Positions 36,070 through 45,154 are shown, numbered from the stretch's first letter. The stretch is DNA of 64,000 nt from Desulfopila sp. IMCC35006 (GCF_005116645.1 NZ_SWCM01000017.1:1-64000); one strand, 5' to 3'. A program made the numbers and translations. Notes: generated by a model not told the origin, from the sequence alone.

Positions 36070-38523
36070 GTGGCGCGACCGTCAATGCGATTGTTTAACA
36101 AAATCACCCTTTCTTCGGCTCCGTTTTATGCGTCGCTGGTGGTTGTTACTTCTCTTGCCGTATTCATCGGTATTTTCTGGGCGATCAATGAATTTCAAGC
36201 CTATCAGGAGAGCATCGATAATATTCGGCATACCTATAAACACCAATATGAGGTGCGGGTAAAAGAGGAGTTGGCCAAGGTTGTTGACCTTATCAATTTT
36301 CGACGGCAGCAAAACGAACTGCTGGTCGAACTGGATATTCGCGAACGGGTGCAGGCCGCCTATACCATTGCTTCACATAATTATCGTCTCTACAAGGATA
36401 CGAAGAGTACCGAGGAGCTGCGTTCCATAATAATTGAACTGCTGCGGCCTATACGCTGGGACAATGGGCGGGGGTATTATTTTGTTGGCCGGGTACACGG
36501 TGGTGGAATCGATCTTTTTGCCGAGGAACCGTTTTTCGAAGGGAAATCTCCGGCAGAGTTTAAACAGATCACCGGACAGGATGTGATTGGGGACATCGTC
36601 TCGATAATCAATGAGAAAGAAGCCGGTTTATATCGCTACAATCTCGTTAAACCGGCGTTTGCGGGAAAAATCTTTCCAGAGATAGCTTTTGTTAAATATT
36701 TTCAGCCGCTTGACTGGTTTATCGGGGCGGGGATTTATCTTGAGGAACTCGAAGATACTCTGCAGCGTGAGGTTTTGACCAGGATCAGCAATATCCAATT
36801 CGGCAAAGATGGTGAAGTCTTCTGTTTTCGTACCGACGGGACTATTCTCAGTCACCAGAATGAACGGCTTATCGGGCGATCGGTGCGGGAACTGGCCGAT
36901 GGCGAAGGAAAAAGATATGGAGAGGAATTGCTGAAAACCGCGATAAATGGAAAGCATGAGGGGTATGTCCACTACTCGGTGCAACGGGGTGTGCCTGGGA
37001 AAACGCACCAGAAACTCGGTTTTGTCCAGCTCTATCCGGAGTGGGGCTGGGTACTGGGGACTTCGATGTTTATGGATGCAATGGAGCAGACCATTGCTGC
37101 AGAAACAAAAACCTACCAGGGAATATCCTTTAAAAATGTCTTTGTCTTTATGGTGCTCTTTGCCATAGCTGTTGCCTTTCTGCTCCTGAGCACCTTTTTT
37201 TATTCATTGAAAATCAAGCAGGGCATCAGTCTTTTTACGACCTTCTTTCGGGAAGCTGCCGATGCCAATGTGAAAATAAACAATGAAGATCTTGTATTCC
37301 GTGAGTTTGAAGACCTGAGCCATCTGGCGAACCGGATGGTTGAAGAACGGATTAAGAATGAACTCCTGCTGCATCGAGATGAATTGCGCCTTGACACCCT
37401 CCTGCGTCTGGGGATGATGGAAAAATACACGCTGCAGGATAAGTATGATTTTATCCTGCAGCGTATTGTGCAGATAACGCGAAGTGAAGAAGGCTATCTG
37501 GCCCTGGTCAATACAGCGCAGACACAAATCACACTCTGCGCCTTTTTCGATTGTACCTCCCAGCAGGCAGATGATCTCCAGAGGGAGCCGTCCCAGAGCC
37601 GGTCAGTGGAATCCGGTGGGCTTCCCGGTAAAGCGGTGCTGCGGAAAACGGCCATTATTGCCAATATGGTCAAGCCCGGCCAGGGGGCGGATTTCTATCC
37701 GTACAACACAACGCTTAAGCGGCACCTTGATGTGCCGATTTTTTACGACGGGAAGATTGTCGTGGTCGCCGGGGTCAGTAATAATAATGAGAAATATGAT
37801 AATTCCGACATCCGGCAGATGACCATGCTGCTTGAGGGAATGTGGCTGCATGTCCTCAATAAGTGTGCGGAAGAGGAGCTTGCCCGCCTGGAGCGGCAGA
37901 TTATAGCCGTCAGTGAAGAGGAGCGGTCGCGAATCGGTCGAGATCTGCATGACGATCTCGGCTCCCACCTTACCGGTGTTGAGCTGCTCAGTAAGGTCCT
38001 GCAGCAGCAACTGCGAAGTGAAGCTCCGGATCGCGAGAAGCAGCTGGCCACGATCCGCGATTTGATCAGAGATGCCATTGAAAAAACCCGCCGGCTGTCT
38101 CAGGGACTGTATCCGGTGCATGTGGTTGAATATGGGTTGGAGGCGGCAATCGAGGAGCTGGCGGTCGAGGTGGAAAAGATATTCAAGATTCGTTGCGATC
38201 TCTTATGGGAAGAGGGGGAAGATCAGGAACCCTTAGGTAAAAATACCGCGACTCATTTGCATTATATCATCAGGGAAGCTGTTTTTAATGCCGCACGTCA
38301 TGGCAAACCCAAAAAAATCGGGGTATATATGCGGCGTAAAAATGGCGGCTTTTCATTGAAGATTGTCGATGACGGGGTCGGTTTCGACGGTACTCCGGCC
38401 GCAACCGGTATGGGATGTCACACCATGAAATATCGGGCAAAGGCGATAGGTGCGGAATTGACCATCAGTTCGGGTAAGGAAGGCGGCACGGTAATCATGG
38501 TGACAGGTGAGGGACAGGAATGA
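36070..38523 (+). CDS. Cache-domain sensor histidine kinase, NarL/LuxR-type partner
   Basis: An 817-residue membrane kinase. TM1 (about 17-40) and TM2 (about 355-378) bracket two sCache-like domains (GRGYYFVGRVHGGGIDLF, DWFIGAGIYLE; then GEVFCFRTDGTILSHQNE, WGWVLGTSMFMD). A HAMP-like linker and GAF region (about 450-590) lead to a HisKA_3 box with H627 (IGRDLHDDLGSHLTG) and a short ATPase domain (REAVFNAARHGKP, DDGVGFDG). The start is GTG with GGGAGG 9 nt upstream, placed in the stop of the binding-protein gene. The regulator gene overlaps by 4 bp (ATGA), forming a tight operon. Confidence 0.92.
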   Translation: MARPSMRLFNKITLSSAPFYASLVVVTSLAVFIGIFWAINEFQAYQESIDNIRHTYKHQYEVRVKEELAKVVDLINFRRQQNELLVELDIRERVQAAYTIASHNYRLYKDTKSTEELRSIIIELLRPIRWDNGRGYYFVGRVHGGGIDLFAEEPFFEGKSPAEFKQITGQDVIGDIVSIINEKEAGLYRYNLVKPAFAGKIFPEIAFVKYFQPLDWFIGAGIYLEELEDTLQREVLTRISNIQFGKDGEVFCFRTDGTILSHQNERLIGRSVRELADGEGKRYGEELLKTAINGKHEGYVHYSVQRGVPGKTHQKLGFVQLYPEWGWVLGTSMFMDAMEQTIAAETKTYQGISFKNVFVFMVLFAIAVAFLLLSTFFYSLKIKQGISLFTTFFREAADANVKINNEDLVFREFEDLSHLANRMVEERIKNELLLHRDELRLDTLLRLGMMEKYTLQDKYDFILQRIVQITRSEEGYLALVNTAQTQITLCAFFDCTSQQADDLQREPSQSRSVESGGLPGKAVLRKTAIIANMVKPGQGADFYPYNTTLKRHLDVPIFYDGKIVVVAGVSNNNEKYDNSDIRQMTMLLEGMWLHVLNKCAEEELARLERQIIAVSEEERSRIGRDLHDDLGSHLTGVELLSKVLQQQLRSEAPDREKQLATIRDLIRDAIEKTRRLSQGLYPVHVVEYGLEAAIEELAVEVEKIFKIRCDLLWEEGEDQEPLGKNTATHLHYIIREAVFNAARHGKPKKIGVYMRRKNGGFSLKIVDDGVGFDGTPAATGMGCHTMKYRAKAIGAELTISSGKEGGTVIMVTGEGQE

Positions 38524-39194
38524 AATCGAAAGTGATAATTGTTGATGACCATCCTATTTTCAGAATGGGCATGGCCGAGCTGCTGAACCAGGAAGAAGAC
38601 TTCGTTGTCTGTGGGCTGGCAGAAGACATAGAGAGTGCTGGCAAGGTGATAGAGGAAACGCTTCCCGAGCTGGCGATTGTTGATATTACGCTTGCCGGTG
38701 ATAATGGTCTTGATCTGGTGAAGAATCTGACCAGCCAGAAACATCCAGTGCTCATTTTGGTCCTTTCCATGCATGATGAGCAGGTCTGGGCGGAAAGAGC
38801 GATTCGGGCCGGCGCCCGGGGCTATATTATGAAAAAAGAGGCCAGCGAGAATGTGATTTCGGCACTGCGAAATATCCGCAATGGCAAGATCCATGTAAGC
38901 GGCAAAATCATGGAGAGATTGCTCGACAGGTTGCAGGTGAACGCCGATACTTCGGCCGGTCGGACCGTCGACCTGCTCACTGACCGGGAGCTTGAGGTAT
39001 TCAGATTGCTCGGGGCCGGTCTTTCCACCAGGGAGGTTGCCGAACAGATGAAGCTCGGCATCAAGACAATTGGTACCTATCGCGACCGAGTCAAACAGAA
39101 GCTGGGTATCAAAACAGCCGCGGAGCTTGTTCGCCGGGCGGTGTTGTGGACGGAGCAGGACTCTTTAAAGTCAAATCAGCACGATAGAGGGTAG
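38520..39194 (+). CDS. NarL/LuxR-family response regulator
   Basis: A 224-residue regulator. The receiver (1-120) has DD9-10, phospho-acceptor D55 (AIVDITLAG) and Lys in GYIMKKEAS. A LuxR-type helix-turn-helix (about 150-210) starts at LTDRELEVFRLLGAGLSTREVAEQM and continues with GIKTIGTYRDRVKQKLG. It is the obvious partner of the kinase encoded just upstream, with translational coupling. Target genes are unknown. Confidence 0.95.
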   Translation: MKSKVIIVDDHPIFRMGMAELLNQEEDFVVCGLAEDIESAGKVIEETLPELAIVDITLAGDNGLDLVKNLTSQKHPVLILVLSMHDEQVWAERAIRAGARGYIMKKEASENVISALRNIRNGKIHVSGKIMERLLDRLQVNADTSAGRTVDLLTDRELEVFRLLGAGLSTREVAEQMKLGIKTIGTYRDRVKQKLGIKTAAELVRRAVLWTEQDSLKSNQHDRG

Positions 39195-39278
39195 TTGCAG
39201 CTGCACAGGATAAGATTTATACAGATATGTTGAGAAAGGGGGAAAAGATCTTTGCCAGCAAAAAGAACCGGGAGAATT

Positions 39279-39950
39279 ATGTCATCATATATGTCGTCTG
39301 TCGTTACATTTATCGGCTGGCATGACAGCGGGAAAACAACCTTGGTTAAACAGGTTGTCGCTGCATTGAAAAAACTGGGGTATCGGGTTGCCGTTATAAA
39401 ATCGAGCAATGATTCGGGGATACAGTTTGACACTCCCGGAACAGATACCTTTATGCACAAAGAGGCCGGTGCCGAAAGTGTGATGCTGGTGGCGCCGGAC
39501 CAGATGGTGCTGCAGACCATAAACAGTGGGCTTTCTCTCAGGACCCTGGCGCATCGTTATTTTCCTGACGTGGATATTGTTATAGGAGAAGGATTTAAAA
39601 GGGCGAAAAAGATTCCTAAAATAGAAGTCTTTCGGGATCTGGACCAGAAACTGCGTGATGAAGTTCAGGGGGTTATTGCTGTTGCGACCAATCTCGAAGG
39701 GATTGACGGCAACTATGTTTTTCGTCTCGATGAAGCAGCTGAAATAGCTCTCTTTATCGAAAAGAGATTCATTACCAGGAAAAATGGCCGAGAAACGACC
39801 GTACTGCTCGTTAATGGCAACAAGATCCCCATTAAAGATTATATCCAGGAAGTCTTGGCCGGGACTGTGCATGGTTTTGTTAAAACCCTGAAGCTCGACA
39901 AGGAGATCTCGGAAATTGAACTGCGCATAAAGATTGGTGGTGCTGAATAG
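39279..39950 (+). CDS. mobB: MobB-like molybdopterin-guanine dinucleotide biosynthesis GTPase with C-terminal extension
   Basis: A 223-residue P-loop protein. Walker A is GWHDSGKTTL near the start; VAVIKSSNDSGIQFDTPGTDTFMHKEAGA and VIGEGFKRAKKIPKIEVFR are MobB signatures. After about residue 165 there is an extra 55-residue tail (VLLVNGNKIPIKDYIQEVLAGTV...) that is not in E. coli MobB and resembles tails of some anaerobe homologues. The frame extends to 39252, but ATG 39279 has GGGAG 4 nt upstream and fits better. It supports bis-MGD enzymes such as the one at 19-21 kb. Confidence 0.85.
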   Translation: MSSYMSSVVTFIGWHDSGKTTLVKQVVAALKKLGYRVAVIKSSNDSGIQFDTPGTDTFMHKEAGAESVMLVAPDQMVLQTINSGLSLRTLAHRYFPDVDIVIGEGFKRAKKIPKIEVFRDLDQKLRDEVQGVIAVATNLEGIDGNYVFRLDEAAEIALFIEKRFITRKNGRETTVLLVNGNKIPIKDYIQEVLAGTVHGFVKTLKLDKEISEIELRIKIGGAE

Positions 39951-40025
39951 CCATCAAGTACATCATCACCCATTCCGCAATATTGACCAGCTGCAGGCGA
40001 CTCGAGCCAGCTGGTCTCATTCCTC

Positions 40026-40055
40026 TTGACATCTGGGGTGTTTTGGCCGTATTGT
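40026..40055 (+). promoter_or_regulatory. Candidate promoter for the small secreted protein
   Basis: TTGACA (40026-40031) and TATTGT (40050-40055) are 18 bp apart, about 155 bp before the next gene. Just upstream, an ACCAGCTG/CAGCTGGT hairpin (39986-40015) may close the mobB transcript, although no T-run follows. Confidence 0.45.
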
Positions 40056-40213
40056 GCCAGTGAGTAATAAGCATATGCTCGAAATACGACTTTGTCACAC
40101 TGCTCATCAGGCGAAGGCCCGGAATGGGGCTGTTGTTATATTATAACGGTAATTCTATAAAATATAGTGACGGCCGAAAGATGATTTAAAAACCAATGGA
40201 TATGGGTGGAACA

Positions 40214-40522
40214 ATGTTGAAAAGAACCGTGAAAACCGGACGGATTGTGGTTGCAGCCTCTATTATTGCGTTGGCCTTGCCGCTGATGTCGGGTGGTAAA
40301 GAAATCGGCCATGACTGGTATTGTCCAGATCATCAGGGACATGTAAAGTATGTCAAGCACCTGAAGCTCCATCTCGATCAAGAAGCCGGGGCTATCGCGG
40401 ATATGTTAGGGGAAATTTATTGTGATCCGTCTCTGACAAAAGATCAAAAACGAGCAAAGACGAAAGATATCCTGAATAAATATCTCTCAAAAGAAAAGAT
40501 TGGGCCGGGAACGGGCGATTAA
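40214..40522 (+). CDS. Small exported protein of unknown function
   Basis: A 102-residue protein with a signal peptide (MLKRTVKTGRIVVAASIIALALPL), then a mature part with GHDWYCPDHQGHVKYVKHLK, a helix with a second Cys (EIYCDPSLTKDQK), and a lysine-rich end. Two Cys and several His residues could bind metal or heme, but no CxxCH motif is present. The start at 40214 has GGTGG 4 nt upstream. A strong hairpin terminator follows. No family recognised. Confidence 0.6.
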   Translation: MLKRTVKTGRIVVAASIIALALPLMSGGKEIGHDWYCPDHQGHVKYVKHLKLHLDQEAGAIADMLGEIYCDPSLTKDQKRAKTKDILNKYLSKEKIGPGTGD

Positions 40523-40532
40523 TACTAACAAA

Positions 40533-40574
40533 AGCAGGCCTGTTCACCCCATGCAGGCCTGCTGGGTATATTTT
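40533..40574 (+). terminator. Strong hairpin terminator, convergent genes
   Basis: AGCAGGCCTG (40533-40542) and CAGGCCTGCT (40554-40563) pair perfectly around an 11-nt loop, followed by a T-rich stretch. Lies 10 bp after the small exported protein and just before the 3' end of the convergent gene. Confidence 0.75.
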
Positions 40575-40580
40575 TCACCC

Positions 40581-41003
40581 TTACTTCGTCCACACTTCAG
40601 GCTCATCTGAGCCTTGCGTGCAATATTCAATCCGGTATGGCTCTATAACTATTACGCAGTATTTCGGGTCATCAGGACCGGTAAAGGTGGACGCGAGCAT
40701 GTCATTCCAGAAGGCATGGCGTTCGACCTCGTCCGTGGCCACCCGAGCCTGCCCCTGAATCTGCAGATACGGGTGCATTTCCTGGAGGTTGCTGACACCA
40801 CATGTCAGATGCACGTTGGGATTGTTTGTAATCTGGCTGACTTTACGCGATTCGACAAAACTTGCGCAGCGAAGCGTCAGATTCCCGTCCCCGACCGTAA
40901 CCACATAGCGAACCCAGGGGTTATTTTTTTCTGTTACTGTTGCCAGAGCGGCAAGTTGCGGTTTATGGATAATATCCAGTATACGCTGTTGCAGGTTGTC
41001 CAT
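40581..41003 (-). CDS. Pyridoxamine 5'-phosphate oxidase-family protein
   Basis: A 140-residue split-barrel flavin-binding protein. LAALATVTEKNNPWVRYVVTV, LTLRCASFVESRKVSQITNNPNVHL and a Trp-containing C-terminal end (YRIEYCTQGSDEPEVWTK) are typical of general-stress-type PNPOx-like proteins. True pyridoxamine oxidase is larger, so the role in vitamin B6 synthesis is not supported; flavin or heme binding is possible. AAGGAG lies 10 nt before the ATG. Confidence 0.8.
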   Translation of the reverse strand: MDNLQQRILDIIHKPQLAALATVTEKNNPWVRYVVTVGDGNLTLRCASFVESRKVSQITNNPNVHLTCGVSNLQEMHPYLQIQGQARVATDEVERHAFWNDMLASTFTGPDDPKYCVIVIEPYRIEYCTQGSDEPEVWTK

Positions 41004-41144
41004 TCATTCATCTCCTTTTCGACGTTCTTTGCTCAATACCGCACCTTTTCAGGTACAACAGATTCAACTCATCATGTACATCATGCCGGATAGTCTAAGC
41101 ATTTTTTGGTAAGTGCACATAAAAATGTGGGGCAGAAGAGCAAT

Positions 41145-41339
41145 TAAAACAATTTGATTACCCCTCAAGCTCAGCTTGTCGAAATGGAAGGGTGTGGGCT
41201 GTTCGTTTTACGGGTCTCTGCAGCCAAGGATGGCTGCAGCGAAGCCCCCAGGGATGGGTTTACCGCGTCCCGGGAAATGAACAGCCCACACCCTGGTTCA
41301 TTAGCTGAACATTAGGGGTAATCAGATAAAACAATTTGT
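41145..41339. repeat. MITE-like palindromic insertion with 12-bp direct repeats
   Basis: A 12-bp direct repeat (TAAAACAATTTG at 41145-41156 and 41328-41339) flanks a nested palindrome. Outer inverted repeats are GATTACCCCT (41156-41165) and AGGGGTAATC (41315-41324). A second pair of 14 bp, around GTGTGGGCTG, lies at 41190-41203 and 41281-41294, and a 9-bp CTGCAGCCA hairpin sits at 41218-41239. No open frame fits a transposase. The region 41004-41144 and 41340-41484 around it holds no gene. Confidence 0.78.
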
Positions 41340-41484
41340 TTCCAATCTTCGCATGCTCTGCGGGGAAAACAAATGTGGCCTCGCCGCTTTTTTTGGTTTC
41401 GGGTATTGAACGCCCAAAAGCAGAACCTCTGAAACGACAGAGCCCATGGGCTTTGGCCTCCTGCTAATCTGCCGGTAAAAAGAG

Positions 41485-42762
41485 CTAGAAACGGGTCTGG
41501 AAGTAGGGTTCGAGCACCTCCGGTATCTTAATCGTGCCATCTTCCTGTTGATAGTTTTCAAGAATGGCCAGCAGTGTTCGGCCAACGGCCAGCCCGGAAC
41601 CATTTAAGGTATGGACCAGCTTTGACTTTTTCTGACCATCCGGTCGGTATCTGATACCGCCGCGACGGGCTTGAAAATCAAGAAAATTAGAGCAGGATGA
41701 AATTTCCCGGTAGGTATCCTGACCGGGGAGCCAGACCTCGATGTCATAGGTTTTGGTCGCCGAAAATCCAAGATCGCCGGTGCAAAGAATGACGACCCGG
41801 TAATGCAGGCCCAGCAGCTGAAGCACTTCTTCCGCATCGGCCAGAAGTTTTTCCAGCTCCTGTTCCGAGGTCTCCGGAGTGGTGAACTTGACCAGTTCGA
41901 CCTTGTCGAATTGATGCTGCCGGATAAGTCCGCGGGTATCACGGCCATGGCTGCCGGCTTCAGACCGGAAGCAGGGCGTGTAAGCGGTATATTTAATAGG
42001 CAGTTCTTTTTCGCTCAAGGTTTCATCCCGATGGATATTGGTCACCGGCACCTCGGCAGTGGGGATAAGGTACAGGTCGCAGTTCTCGATTTTAAAGAGA
42101 TCTTCTTTGAATTTAGGTAACTGTCCGGTGGCGGTCATTGACGGGGTGTTGACCAGAAACGGCGGCAAGACTTCGGTGTAGCCATGCCGCTGGGTGTGCA
42201 GATCGAGCATGAAATTAGTCAGGGCCCGTTCCAGTCTCGAGCCAAAGCCCTTCAACAGGGCAAATCGTGCCCCGGAAATTTTCGCTGCCCGTTCAAAATC
42301 GATGGTGTCCTGCTGTTCGCCGAGTTCCCAGTGGGGTTTTGGCGCAAAGGTGAAAGTCGGCTTCTCGCCCCATTTTTTAATCTCGATATTATTGGAATCG
42401 TCCAGGCCAACGGGGACACTGTCATGGCAGAGGTTCGGAATGGCCATGACGATTTCCTGCAGGGATTGCTCAATACTGTTCAGTTCGTTGTCTAGCTCCT
42501 TGATCCGCTGGCTGGTCTCACGCATTTCAGTGATCAGCGGATCGGCTTTCTTCTTTTCTTCGCTTCCGCCTCGTTTCAGAAGGGCAATCTGATCGGAGAC
42601 GGTATTGCGTTTATTCTTCAGGCCTTCAACTTCCGTGAGGAGCGCCAGCCTCTTTTGGTCAGTGCTGGTAAAAGCGTCGATCAGGGTTGGCTGCATGCCG
42701 CGGCGGCTGCATTTTTCTTTTACCAGGCCAAGATTTTCTCGTATAAATCGTAATTCAAGCAT
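41485..42762 (-). CDS. serS: Seryl-tRNA synthetase
   Basis: A 425-residue class II synthetase that charges tRNA-Ser. The N-terminal antiparallel coiled coil (about 30-105) binds the tRNA long arm. Class II motifs are [14 protein letters not shown] (motif 1), [25 protein letters not shown] (motif 2, with the catalytic Arg), and [19 protein letters not shown] (motif 3). TAEVPVT binds serine. Size and start fit the family. No Shine-Dalgarno site precedes the ATG, but a possible three-way RNA fold does. It is divergent from tatC. Confidence 0.97.
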   Translation of the reverse strand: MLELRFIRENLGLVKEKCSRRGMQPTLIDAFTSTDQKRLALLTEVEGLKNKRNTVSDQIALLKRGGSEEKKKADPLITEMRETSQRIKELDNELNSIEQSLQEIVMAIPNLCHDSVPVGLDDSNNIEIKKWGEKPTFTFAPKPHWELGEQQDTIDFERAAKISGARFALLKGFGSRLERALTNFMLDLHTQRHGYTEVLPPFLVNTPSMTATGQLPKFKEDLFKIENCDLYLIPTAEVPVTNIHRDETLSEKELPIKYTAYTPCFRSEAGSHGRDTRGLIRQHQFDKVELVKFTTPETSEQELEKLLADAEEVLQLLGLHYRVVILCTGDLGFSATKTYDIEVWLPGQDTYREISSCSNFLDFQARRGGIRYRPDGQKKSKLVHTLNGSGLAVGRTLLAILENYQQEDGTIKIPEVLEPYFQTRF

Positions 42763-42774
42763 AGTGTTTTATTT

Positions 42775-42839
42775 GGTTGATTTGGCAGTTTAACAGCAGG
42801 GAAAGTACTGTTTATCACGGCTGATTCGTGAAATCAACC
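42775..42839 (-). promoter_or_regulatory. Candidate structured leader upstream of serS
   Basis: On the minus strand a 9-bp stem (GGTTGATTT with AAATCAACC, 42831-42839 and 42775-42783) encloses two hairpins: CACG/CGTG (42816-42830) and AACAG/CTGTT (42792-42812). The fold ends 12 nt before the serS ATG, which has no ribosome site. No known leader class, including T-box, was recognised, and promoter position is unknown. Confidence 0.4.
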
Positions 42840-42956
42840 TCTATCAAATTGCATTTTCTCCATGCTTCTGCTACCTTGTCGATCAGATAAGAAACTGATC
42901 GACGTTCTCCTGTCGGCGTCCGACACTGTAATCACCGGTAAATCTGAAATTCCCCC

Positions 42957-43655
42957 ATGGCGGCACATACCAAAATTATTACCTTGATTGCTGAGTTGCG
43001 AAAATCCATTCGCAATCTGGCACTGGCCTTTGTTTGCTCTGCTCTGGTGATTTTTTTTCTATCGCCGCATCTGCTGCAGGTGGTGCAGGGGCATCTGGCC
43101 GGCAAACTTTATTTCTTCTCCGTGGCCGGACCGTTTCTGGCCCACGTGAAACTGGCACTTTTCGCCGCATTATATGTGCTGATGCCCTGGTTCACGCAGG
43201 TTATGTGGCGGGCCCTGGGGAAACCGTTTCGAGTCTCCGGCGGGCAACTGTTTTTCTTTATCCTCTTTACTTGCCTGCTTTTTTACGCCGGAACACTTTT
43301 CTGCTACTATGTCACTCTGCCATTTGGCATTGAATTTTTACTTGGTTTTAGCTCTGAGGAATTGAAACCGGTAATATCCGTCGGCCAGTTTGTGAATTTC
43401 ACAACGATTTTTATCCTGGCCTTCGGGTTCATTTTCGAACTGCCAATATTCATGGTGTTTCTGGCTAAGGTGGGGGTGTTCAAAAGGCGTTTTTATGAGA
43501 AAAACAGGCGATATGCCATTTTAATCATCTCTATCATCGCCGCAGTATTGACCCCGACCCCGGACGTCTTCAATATGTTGCTTATGGGGGCGCCTCTTTA
43601 TTTGCTCTACGAATCAGGTATACTTATTCTGAGGGTCTTGAGAATCGGCGCGTAG
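42957..43655 (+). CDS. tatC: Sec-independent translocase subunit TatC
   Basis: A 232-residue membrane protein with about six segments that docks twin-arginine signal peptides. The N-terminal cytoplasmic motif is ELRKSIRNLALAF, shorter than the usual HLxELRxR form. The middle block (VMWRALGKPF...FILFTCLLFYAGTLFCYY), FELPIFMVFLAKVG and the ending LTPTPDVFNMLLMGAPLYLLYE are TatC signatures. TatA/B are not adjacent. Divergent from serS, 194 bp apart. Confidence 0.93.
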   Translation: MAAHTKIITLIAELRKSIRNLALAFVCSALVIFFLSPHLLQVVQGHLAGKLYFFSVAGPFLAHVKLALFAALYVLMPWFTQVMWRALGKPFRVSGGQLFFFILFTCLLFYAGTLFCYYVTLPFGIEFLLGFSSEELKPVISVGQFVNFTTIFILAFGFIFELPIFMVFLAKVGVFKRRFYEKNRRYAILIISIIAAVLTPTPDVFNMLLMGAPLYLLYESGILILRVLRIGA

Positions 43656-43702
43656 AAGGGCGTTGTCGGATAAAAAATTCATCCTGTTGAATAACCGGGA
43701 TA

Positions 43703-44119
43703 TTAAAACTCGGTCAGGGCAATGCCGGCTGACCGAAGAAGTGCTGCCGTAACACCGATTTTTCCTGTAATTGCGCAGGAAGGGCTGCGGGCTTTGAGAA
43801 AAGCTCTGCGGACATTTTGCGAGGTGGCAATCTGCAATACCTGTTCGGCCCCCCGGATAAATTCGGCGGTAAGGTCGATGCCGCTTTTGGTGAGCACCCC
43901 GGCTGTTCCGGCAAGGACGCTGGTGCCGTCACCACCGACGATATCCGCGGCTTCCCTTGGTGTCGGCAGCCCTCCCAACTGTTCAGGGCATACGGGAATG
44001 CAGATTGTCCCGGTTATTGCGGCCAGACATTGATGGTCTGTTTTCGCTCTGCCATCATAACGGGTACAGAGGCCAAGCAGGCATGCGCTGACCAGACATG
44101 GGGAATTGTGCATAGTCAA
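43703..44119 (-). CDS. DUF523 family protein
   Basis: A 138-residue protein matching DUF523 (YbbK-like) throughout: LVSACLLGLCTRYDG at the start, PVCPEQLGGLPTPREAA in the middle, and RSPSCAITGKIGVTAALL near the end. Conserved Cys residues (C8, C13, C18, C40-44 region) suggest a metal or Fe-S site, but the function is unknown. It converges with tatC and is divergent from the FtsB-like gene, 42 bp apart. Confidence 0.85.
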   Translation of the reverse strand: MTMHNSPCLVSACLLGLCTRYDGRAKTDHQCLAAITGTICIPVCPEQLGGLPTPREAADIVGGDGTSVLAGTAGVLTKSGIDLTAEFIRGAEQVLQIATSQNVRRAFLKARSPSCAITGKIGVTAALLRSAGIALTEF

Positions 44120-44161
44120 ATACGATGGACTCGTAAATAGTCGAATTTAAGATGGGTTATA

Positions 44162-44509
44162 ATGTCGTTTATCAAGAAACAAGCAAAACCAAAACAGAAG
44201 CTGTCGGAACAGCAGGAAAGCAGGGTAATTAAGATTGTTCTGGCCCTTCTGGTCATCGCCGTGCTGTGGATTATTTTTGCTCCGGGTTCGGGAGTGGTCT
44301 CTCTTATGAGTAAACGATCCGAGTTGAAAAGATTACAGAAAGAGACAACTCAAATCGAACAGCGGATTGACCAGCTGCAAAATGATATTGATCGATTACA
44401 TAAAGATCCGGCATATCTTGAGGAAGTCGCCCGGAAAGATTTCGGCCTTCTTAAAAAGAATGAAAAAGTATATGATTTCTCAAAGGCAGGACCTGAAAAA
44501 GACGAGTAG
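44162..44509 (+). CDS. FtsB/DivIC-like septum formation initiator
   Basis: A 115-residue bitopic protein: a basic N-terminus, one membrane segment (about 23-41, IVLALLVIAVLWIIFAP), a coiled coil (about 52-82) and a DivIC-type end (DPAYLEEVARKDFGLLKKNEKVY). Family members bridge FtsL and FtsQ in the divisome. FtsB is often next to eno, but no such gene lies here. The ATG lacks a clear ribosome site. Confidence 0.82.
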   Translation: MSFIKKQAKPKQKLSEQQESRVIKIVLALLVIAVLWIIFAPGSGVVSLMSKRSELKRLQKETTQIEQRIDQLQNDIDRLHKDPAYLEEVARKDFGLLKKNEKVYDFSKAGPEKDE

Positions 44510-44540
44510 AGGGTTCGCACGGAACCCGTCATCAAGTCGC

Positions 44541-44753
44541 TCAGGAAAATCCGGATTTCGCTCCACAGCCTGGTGCGGGAGCCGATGCCAGCGATGTTCC
44601 TGAACCGAGTCTGAAGCTTCCAGCGGAGAGAACCTTTGTGACATTGTTACTTTGGCATTTGCTGCATTGAACCGGTTTGGAACTTTGTCTTGAAGTCGTG
44701 AGCACTTCAAATATATTGGCACAATCGTTGCACCTGTACTCGTATATCGGCAT
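44541..44753 (-). CDS. FmdB-family zinc-ribbon protein
   Basis: A 70-residue protein with the typical MPIYEYRCNDCANIFEV start, a second pair CSKCQS, and a Gly/Ser/Ala-rich tail. The four Cys form a zinc ribbon. The family is named after a putative regulator near formylmethanofuran dehydrogenase, but its role is not proven. GGAG lies 9 nt before the ATG. It follows the XRE gene on the same strand after 20 bp. Confidence 0.85.
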   Translation of the reverse strand: MPIYEYRCNDCANIFEVLTTSRQSSKPVQCSKCQSNNVTKVLSAGSFRLGSGTSLASAPAPGCGAKSGFS

Positions 44754-44773
44754 CGTTCTATCTCCGTAAAACT

Positions 44774-45154
44774 TTATCGCATTAAATCGGTGAAGATATC
44801 ACATTGTTTGCAAATTTTAAGCTTTTCTTTCTGTGAGATATCCTGGGTGCATTCACAGAGCGTCCCCGATAAAAACCAGCAGAGATGCCCGCTTTGAAAT
44901 TCCCAGGCTGGGCATTCCTCTTTTACATTACAGAGTTTTTTCTCCCAGCATGGCTTCAGGCTGTCCTGCCTGCCGCGCTGATTGATAAGCAGAAAATAGA
45001 GATGTCTCTCTATGTGGGCCGGAATCGTCCTCCAGCCTTGCTCGTAGCTGTGTATAGTCTTCAGTGACATGCCGAGAAGTTCTGCAAGTTTCTTTTGAGT
45101 TTTTCCAAGCTTTTTTCTGGATAAACTGAATTCTTCTTTGGTCAAGAGCTGCAC
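44774..45154 (-). CDS. XRE-type HTH protein with two-CW-like cysteine domain
   Basis: A 126-residue protein. Residues 1-55 are an XRE helix-turn-helix (LTKEEFSLSRKKLGKTQKKLAELLGMSLKTIHSYEQG). The C-terminal half has CWEKKLCN, CPAWEF, HLCWFL, LCECTQ and ICKQCDIF, eight Cys in a layout like the two-CW domain known from delta-proteobacterial regulators. The Cys set could hold zinc or an Fe-S cluster and respond to redox state; that is inference. The FmdB-like gene follows closely and may be co-expressed. Confidence 0.78.
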   Translation of the reverse strand: MQLLTKEEFSLSRKKLGKTQKKLAELLGMSLKTIHSYEQGWRTIPAHIERHLYFLLINQRGRQDSLKPCWEKKLCNVKEECPAWEFQSGHLCWFLSGTLCECTQDISQKEKLKICKQCDIFTDLMR

